This document shows positions 5,522 to 9,486 of a stretch of DNA of 9,486 bases, piece after piece (positions within the stretch are counted from its first letter, which is position 1; each line of letters opens with the position of its first letter). The translations under genes were made by a program, and so were the position numbers. This stretch comes from an uncultured Burkholderiaceae bacterium (GTDB lineage: Bacteria; Pseudomonadota; Gammaproteobacteria; Burkholderiales; Burkholderiaceae_C), in NCBI GenBank assembly GCA_938022295.1, contig CALIDR010000005.1, positions 1 to 9,486 of the forward strand. Reading direction: 5' to 3'. The notes under the pieces are model-generated. The model worked only from the letters and a program-made list of their open reading frames with translations. It did not search any database and had not been told where the DNA came from.

Positions 5522-7692
5522 TGGCCGCGCGTTCGAAGGGCGCGCTCTGGATCGCGGCGGCGGTGGCGGCGATCACCGCCGTCGTCGCCTACCGCCACTT
5601 CGACCTCGGGCGCCTGCTCACGCTCGAGCAGCTCAAGGCCAGCCGCGACGCGCTCGCGGGCCTTTACCAGCGCGCGCCGGCGTCGACGCTGGCCGGCTAC
5701 TTCGCGCTCTACGTCGTCGCCACGGCGCTGTCGATCCCCGGCGCCGTCGTCCTGACGCTCGCCGCCGGCGCGATGTTCGGCTTCGCGACCGGGCTCGTCG
5801 TCGTCTCGTTCGCCTCCAGCCTCGGCGCGCTGCTCGCGTTCCTCGTCGCCCGCCACGTGCTGCGCGACGTCGTGCAGGCGCGCTTCGGCACTGCGCTCAG
5901 GCCCGTCAACGAGGGCGTGCGCCGCGACGGCACGTTCTACCTGCTCACGCTGCGCCTCGTGCCGGTGTTCCCGTTCTGGCTCGTCAACCTGCTGATGGGT
6001 CTGACGCCGATCGGCGCGGCGCGCTTCTACGTCGTCAGCCAGCTCGGCATGCTCGCCGGCACCGCGGTCTACGTGAACGCGGGCACGCAGCTGGCCGCGA
6101 TCGAGTCGCCGCGCGACGTGCTGTCGCCGCCGCTGCTCGCGAGCTTCGCGCTGCTGGGCGTCTTCCCATGGCTCGCCAAAGGGGCGCTCGGCTGGCTGCA
6201 GCGGCGCCGCGTCTACGCGAAGTGGCCGCGCCCGCGGCGCTTCGACCGCAACCTCGTCGTGATCGGCGCCGGCGCCGGCGGCCTGGTCACCGCCTACATC
6301 GCCGCGGCCGTCAAGGCCAAGGTCACGCTCGTCGAGGCGCACAAGATGGGCGGCGACTGCCTGAACACCGGCTGCGTGCCGAGCAAGTCGCTGATCCGCT
6401 CGGCCCGCCTCGTGCACGAGATCGGCCAGGCGCACCGGCTCGGGATCCGCGACGCCCAGGGCCGCGTCGACTTCGCGGCCGTGATGCGGCGCGTGCACGA
6501 CGTCGTCGCCCGCATCGAGCCGCACGACTCGGTCGAGCGCTACACGCGGCTCGGCGTCGAGGTGCTGCAGGGCCACGCCCGGCTGACGGGCCCGTGGAGC
6601 GTCGAGGTGACGCTCGCCGACGGCACGCGGCGCGCGCTGACGACGCGCAGCGTCGTGCTCGCCACCGGCGCGAGCCCGTTCGTGCCGCCGATCCCCGGTC
6701 TCGACGCGGTGGGCGTGCTGACGAGCGAGACCCTGTGGACACTGGCCGAGCGGCCGCGGCGCCTGCTCGTGCTCGGCGGCGGCCCGATCGGCTGCGAGCT
6801 GGCGCAGGCGTTCGCGCGCCTGGGCAGCGAGGTCACGGTGGTCGAAATGGCGCCTCGCGTGCTGATGCGCGAGGACGACGACGTCGCCGCGCTCGTCGCG
6901 CAGGCGCTGCGCGACGACGGCGTGCACCTGCTGACCGGCCACGAGGCGGTGCGCGCGGAAGTCGTCGCGGGCGAGAAGCGGCTCGTCGTGCGCCACGGCG
7001 GGCGCGAGGCGGCGCTCGGCTTCGACGCGCTGCTGTGCGCGGTCGGGCGCCGCCCGCGCGTGACCGGCTACGGGCTCGAGGAGCTCGGCATCGCGCTGAC
7101 GCCGCGCGGCACGATCGAGACCGACGCGTACCTGAGGACTCGATACCCGAACATCTACGCCGTGGGTGACGTCGCCGGGCCCTTCCAGTTCACGCACACG
7201 GCGGCGCACCAGGCGTGGTACGCCGCGGTCAACGCCCTGTTCGGGCGCTTTCGCAGGTTCAAGGCCGACTACTCGGTGATCCCGTGGACCACGTTCACCG
7301 ACCCCGAGGTCGCGCGGGTGGGCCTGAGCGAAGCCGAGGCCCGCGAGCGCGGCGTGCCGCACGAGGTGACGCGCTACGACCTCGCCGACCTCGACCGAGC
7401 GATCATCGACCGCCCGGCCGGCGCGCCCGGCTTCGTCAAGGTGCTGACCGTGCCGGGCAAGGACCGCATCCTCGGCGTCACGATCGTCGGCGACCACGCC
7501 GGCGAGCTGATCGCCGAGTACGTGCTGGCGATGAAGCACGGCCTGGGCCTGAACAAGGTGCTCGGCACGATCCACGCCTACCCGACGCTCGCCGAGGCGA
7601 ACAAGTACGCCGCCGGCGAGTGGAAGCGCACCCACGCGCCGCGCCGGCTGCTCGAGTGGATCGGCCGCTACCACGCGTGGGAGCGGTCGTGA
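5521..7692 (+). CDS. TVP38/TMEM64 membrane domain fused to an FAD-dependent disulfide oxidoreductase
   Basis: The 723-residue protein has two parts. Residues 1-225 form a TVP38/TMEM64 (DedA-like, VTT) domain with about five membrane segments, including IPGAVVLTLAAGAMFG and the LRLVPVFPFWLVN..MGLTPI motif. Residues 243-715 are a class I pyridine nucleotide-disulfide oxidoreductase: FAD motif GAGAGG (249-254), redox disulfide C280/C285 in GGDCLNTGCVPSK, NAD(P) motif GGGPIGCE (419-426), second FAD motif IYAVGDVAG (about 545-553) and the dimerisation domain. At the site of the lipoamide dehydrogenase catalytic His the sequence is HAYPTLAE, with Tyr687 in place of His, as in mercuric reductases. 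It lacks the MerA N-terminal metal-binding domain and C-terminal Cys pair. It probably carries out a membrane-tethered NAD(P)H-dependent reduction of an unknown substrate. The ATG overlaps the arsS stop (TGATG). The frame upstream of 5521 is out of phase with arsS and non-coding. Confidence 0.87.
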   Translation: MAARSKGALWIAAAVAAITAVVAYRHFDLGRLLTLEQLKASRDALAGLYQRAPASTLAGYFALYVVATALSIPGAVVLTLAAGAMFGFATGLVVVSFASSLGALLAFLVARHVLRDVVQARFGTALRPVNEGVRRDGTFYLLTLRLVPVFPFWLVNLLMGLTPIGAARFYVVSQLGMLAGTAVYVNAGTQLAAIESPRDVLSPPLLASFALLGVFPWLAKGALGWLQRRRVYAKWPRPRRFDRNLVVIGAGAGGLVTAYIAAAVKAKVTLVEAHKMGGDCLNTGCVPSKSLIRSARLVHEIGQAHRLGIRDAQGRVDFAAVMRRVHDVVARIEPHDSVERYTRLGVEVLQGHARLTGPWSVEVTLADGTRRALTTRSVVLATGASPFVPPIPGLDAVGVLTSETLWTLAERPRRLLVLGGGPIGCELAQAFARLGSEVTVVEMAPRVLMREDDDVAALVAQALRDDGVHLLTGHEAVRAEVVAGEKRLVVRHGGREAALGFDALLCAVGRRPRVTGYGLEELGIALTPRGTIETDAYLRTRYPNIYAVGDVAGPFQFTHTAAHQAWYAAVNALFGRFRRFKADYSVIPWTTFTDPEVARVGLSEAEARERGVPHEVTRYDLADLDRAIIDRPAGAPGFVKVLTVPGKDRILGVTIVGDHAGELIAEYVLAMKHGLGLNKVLGTIHAYPTLAEANKYAAGEWKRTHAPRRLLEWIGRYHAWERS

Positions 7693-8378
7693 GCGCCGCC
7701 GCGCCGCCGACGCTTTCGATCGTCGTCCCCGCGCTCGACGAAGCGGCGGGCATCGGCGCGACGCTCGCGGCACTGGCGCCGTTGCGCGCGCGCGGCGCCG
7801 AAGTGATCGTCGTCGACGGCGGCAGCGCCGACGGCACGCCCGCGCTCGCTGCGCCGCTCGCCGACGCCGTGCTCGCCGCGCCGCGCGGCCGGGCGCGGCA
7901 GATGAACGCCGGCGCCGCGCGCACGCGCGGCGACGTGCTGCTGTTCCTGCACGCCGACACCCGCCTGAGCGCCGACGCCGACCGCGCGATCGCCGCCGCC
8001 GTCGCCGCCGGGGCGCTGTGGGGCCGCTTCGACGTGTGCATCGCCGGCCGGCCGGCGATGCTGCGCGTCGTCGCCGCGCTGATGAACGTGCGCTCGCGGC
8101 TGACCGGCATCGCCACCGGCGACCAGGCGATCTTCGTGCGCCGCGAAGCGTTCGAACGTGTCGGCGGCTTTCCCGACCAGCCGCTGATGGAAGACGTCGA
8201 GCTCTCGCGCCGCCTGCGCGCACTGGCCCGTCCGGCGTGCCTGCGCGCGCGCGTCACGACGTCCGGCCGGCGCTGGGAGACGCGCGGCGTGTGGCGCACG
8301 ATCTGGCTGATGTGGCGGCTGCGCTGGCGCTACTGGCGCGGCGAGTCGCCGCAGGCGCTCGCCGACGCGTACCGATGA
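7689..8378 (+). CDS. Family 2 glycosyltransferase-like protein, rSAM/selenodomain-associated (TIGR04283 type)
   Basis: From GTG 7689-7691 the protein has 229 residues. GT-A fold motifs are clear: SIVVPALDEA (10-19), VIVVDGGSADGT (39-50), the metal-binding HAD at 88-90 in LLFLHADTRL, GDQAIFVRREAF (144-155), and the acceptor-side motif LMEDVELSRRLR (166-177). The C-terminus has TSGRRWETRGVWRT and YWRGESPQALADAY, features of the 'transferase 2, rSAM/selenodomain-associated' group rather than of polysaccharide synthases. It overlaps the preceding stop by GTGA, and GGGAG (7679-7683) lies 5 bases before the GTG. It likely transfers a sugar or similar group from an NDP donor; the acceptor is unknown. 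Co-occurrence with the ArsS-like gene is a known genomic association. Confidence 0.88.
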   Translation: MSAAAPPTLSIVVPALDEAAGIGATLAALAPLRARGAEVIVVDGGSADGTPALAAPLADAVLAAPRGRARQMNAGAARTRGDVLLFLHADTRLSADADRAIAAAVAAGALWGRFDVCIAGRPAMLRVVAALMNVRSRLTGIATGDQAIFVRREAFERVGGFPDQPLMEDVELSRRLRALARPACLRARVTTSGRRWETRGVWRTIWLMWRLRWRYWRGESPQALADAYR

Positions 8379-9016
8379 CTGCCACGCCGCCGGTGCAGGG
8401 CGAGCGCGCGGGCGGCGCACTCGTCGTGTTCGCGAAGGCGCCGCGGGCCGGCGAGGCGAAGACCCGCCTCGCGCCGGCGCTCGGCGCCGCCGGTGCCGCC
8501 GCGCTGGCCGAACGCCTGCTCGCGCACGCGGTGGCGCAGGCGGCGGCGGCCGGCTTCGACGTGGTCGAACTGTGCGTCACTCCCGACCCGACGCACCCGG
8601 CGTTTCGCGATCTCGCCGCGCGCCACCGCGTCGTGCTCGGCGTGCAGGGCCACGGCGACCTCGGCGCCCGCATGGCCCGCGCCTTCGAGCGCCGGCTCGC
8701 CACGCACGATCGCGTCGTGCTGATCGGCACCGACGCGCCGGCGCTCGAGGCAGCGCGGCTCACAGAAGCCGCCCGGGCGCTCGCCACGCACGACGCCGTG
8801 TTCGTGCCGGCGCTCGACGGCGGCTACGCCCTGGTCGGCCTGCGGCGGCCGGCACCGGCGCTGTTCGCCGACATCCCGTGGAGCACGCCGGCAGTGATGG
8901 CGCGCACCCGCGAACGCCTGCGCGCGGCGCGGCTCACGTGGGCCGAGCTCGCGCCGGTGGCCGACGTCGACGAGCCGGCCGACCTCGTTCACCTGCCGCG
9001 CGGGTGGCTCGCGTGA
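8375..9016 (+). CDS. DUF2064 nucleotidyltransferase-like protein, rSAM/selenodomain-associated (TIGR04282 type)
   Basis: The 213-residue protein has the DUF2064 pattern. The N-terminal loop VVFAKAPRAGEAKTRLAP (residues 17-34) resembles the nucleotide-binding loop of CofC/MobA-type nucleotidyltransferases. It is followed by LIGTDAPAL (116-124), FVPALDGGYALVGL (143-156), IPWSTPAVMART (167-178) and the VADVDEPADL end motif (195-204). The Asp residues at 120 and 148 are the likely metal ligands. Its family is 'transferase 1, rSAM/selenodomain-associated', usually encoded next to the TIGR04283 protein as here. The ATG overlaps the preceding stop in ATGA. A reasonable inference is that it makes an activated nucleotide-linked intermediate used by the adjacent glycosyltransferase, but no substrate is known to me. 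Confidence 0.88.
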   Translation: MTATPPVQGERAGGALVVFAKAPRAGEAKTRLAPALGAAGAAALAERLLAHAVAQAAAAGFDVVELCVTPDPTHPAFRDLAARHRVVLGVQGHGDLGARMARAFERRLATHDRVVLIGTDAPALEAARLTEAARALATHDAVFVPALDGGYALVGLRRPAPALFADIPWSTPAVMARTRERLRAARLTWAELAPVADVDEPADLVHLPRGWLA

Positions 9017-9486
9017 AGCGGCTGCTGCTCGTCGGCGCCGGCCACGCCCACGCGCTGGTGCTGCGCGGCTGGGTCGGCGCGCCGCTGCCCGGCGTCGAGC
9101 TCGTCGTCGTCTCGCCGCAGCCGTTCGCACCGTACTCGGGCATGGTGCCGGGGTGGCTCGCCGGGCGCTACCGGTTCGACGAGATCGGCATCGACTTCCG
9201 GCGGCTGGCCGCCGCCGCCGGCGCGCAGTTCGTCGCCGACGAGCTGTGGGCGCTCGACACCGCGGCGCAGCGCGTACGGCTGGCCTCGGGCGCGACGCTC
9301 GACTTCGACCTGCTGTCGCTCAACGTCGGTTCGACGCTGAACCCGCCGCCGCCGCCCGCGGGCACGACGATGCTCGCGCTGCGGCCGCTGTCGATGCTGC
9401 ACGATCGCTGGACTCACGTGCTCGAGCGCTGGCGCCGCGGCGACGGCGCCGGCGACCCGTTCACCGTCACCGCGGTCGGCGGCGGC
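9013..9486 (+). CDS. SelD-associated FAD-dependent oxidoreductase (TIGR03169-like), 3' end outside window
   Basis: The frame opens with GTG 9013-9015, overlapping the previous stop by GTGA, and stays open to the right edge (158 residues). It begins LLLVGAGHAHALVLR, a Rossmann FAD-binding loop in which the usual third Gly is followed by HAH. It continues with FAPYSGMVPGWLAGRYRFDE, ELWALDTAAQRV, LLSLNVGSTLNP, LALRPLSML and, at the cut end, TAVGGG, the start of a second dinucleotide-binding loop. The GHAHA loop and YSGM-PG-AG-Y motif are those of the NDH-2-like flavoprotein domain found fused N-terminally to, or encoded beside, selenide,water dikinase (SelD). A selD domain or gene may therefore follow beyond the window. 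GGGTGG at 9002-9007 could serve as ribosome binding site. Confidence 0.83.
   Translation, partial: MKRLLLVGAGHAHALVLRGWVGAPLPGVELVVVSPQPFAPYSGMVPGWLAGRYRFDEIGIDFRRLAAAAGAQFVADELWALDTAAQRVRLASGATLDFDLLSLNVGSTLNPPPPPAGTTMLALRPLSMLHDRWTHVLERWRRGDGAGDPFTVTAVGGG

Noticed and set aside
5521..7692. Call as mercuric reductase MerA
   Set aside because: The redox CxxxxC and Tyr are present, but the heavy-metal-associated domain, C-terminal vicinal Cys pair and mer neighbours are missing, and a TVP38 domain is fused instead.
5323..8223. 966-codon open frame on the - strand
   Set aside because: It is antisense to five genes with clear motifs, and its product is Arg/Ala/Gly-rich low complexity without domains. 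Such frames are common opposite genes with extreme GC at third positions.

Overview
The window is very GC-rich, with G/C at nearly every third codon position, and every confident gene looks like a chromosomal gene of a high-GC proteobacterium. A Burkholderiales-type betaproteobacterium (Rubrivivax/Leptothrix/Piscinibacter-like) is the best guess, inferred from style and gene content only. There are no RNA genes, CRISPR arrays or complete insertion sequences.

Layout. (1) 1-351, + strand: the tail of a probable transposase (ends 116), then a start-less remnant of a small DUF995-like protein (ends 351). (2) 362-4297, - strand: six genes that read, in transcription order, bufA1 (DUF2282 precursor peptide), bufB (DUF692/MbnB-like iron oxidase), bufC (DUF2063/MbnC-like partner), bufD (DoxX membrane protein), an ECF sigma factor and nrsF (DUF1109 membrane anti-sigma factor). 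This matches the bufferin RiPP operons regulated by SigF/NrsF in Caulobacter, which are linked to copper and heavy-metal stress. (3) 4298-4519: a divergent intergenic region. (4) 4520-9486, + strand: five overlapping genes. They encode an ArsS-like radical SAM protein, a fusion of a TVP38/TMEM64 membrane domain with a lipoamide-dehydrogenase/mercuric-reductase-like flavoenzyme, two 'rSAM/selenodomain-associated' transferases (TIGR04283 and TIGR04282 types), and the start of a flavoprotein of the kind found next to or fused to selenide,water dikinase.

The most informative observation is regulatory. The intergenic region carries two back-to-back copies of GTAACC-N16-CGAA, the promoter motif reported for Caulobacter SigF. 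One faces the buf operon and one faces the radical SAM operon. The sigma factor encoded in the buf operon is therefore predicted to drive both its own operon and the divergent one. This would put a copper-binding RiPP system and a poorly understood radical SAM/transferase/flavoprotein system under one metal-stress switch.

The right-hand operon looks translationally coupled: each stop codon overlaps the next start by 1 or 4 bases. The ArsS-like protein has Cys throughout its C-terminal motif, and no in-frame UGA needs to be read as selenocysteine. Whether this operon handles arsenic, selenium or something else cannot be settled from the window.
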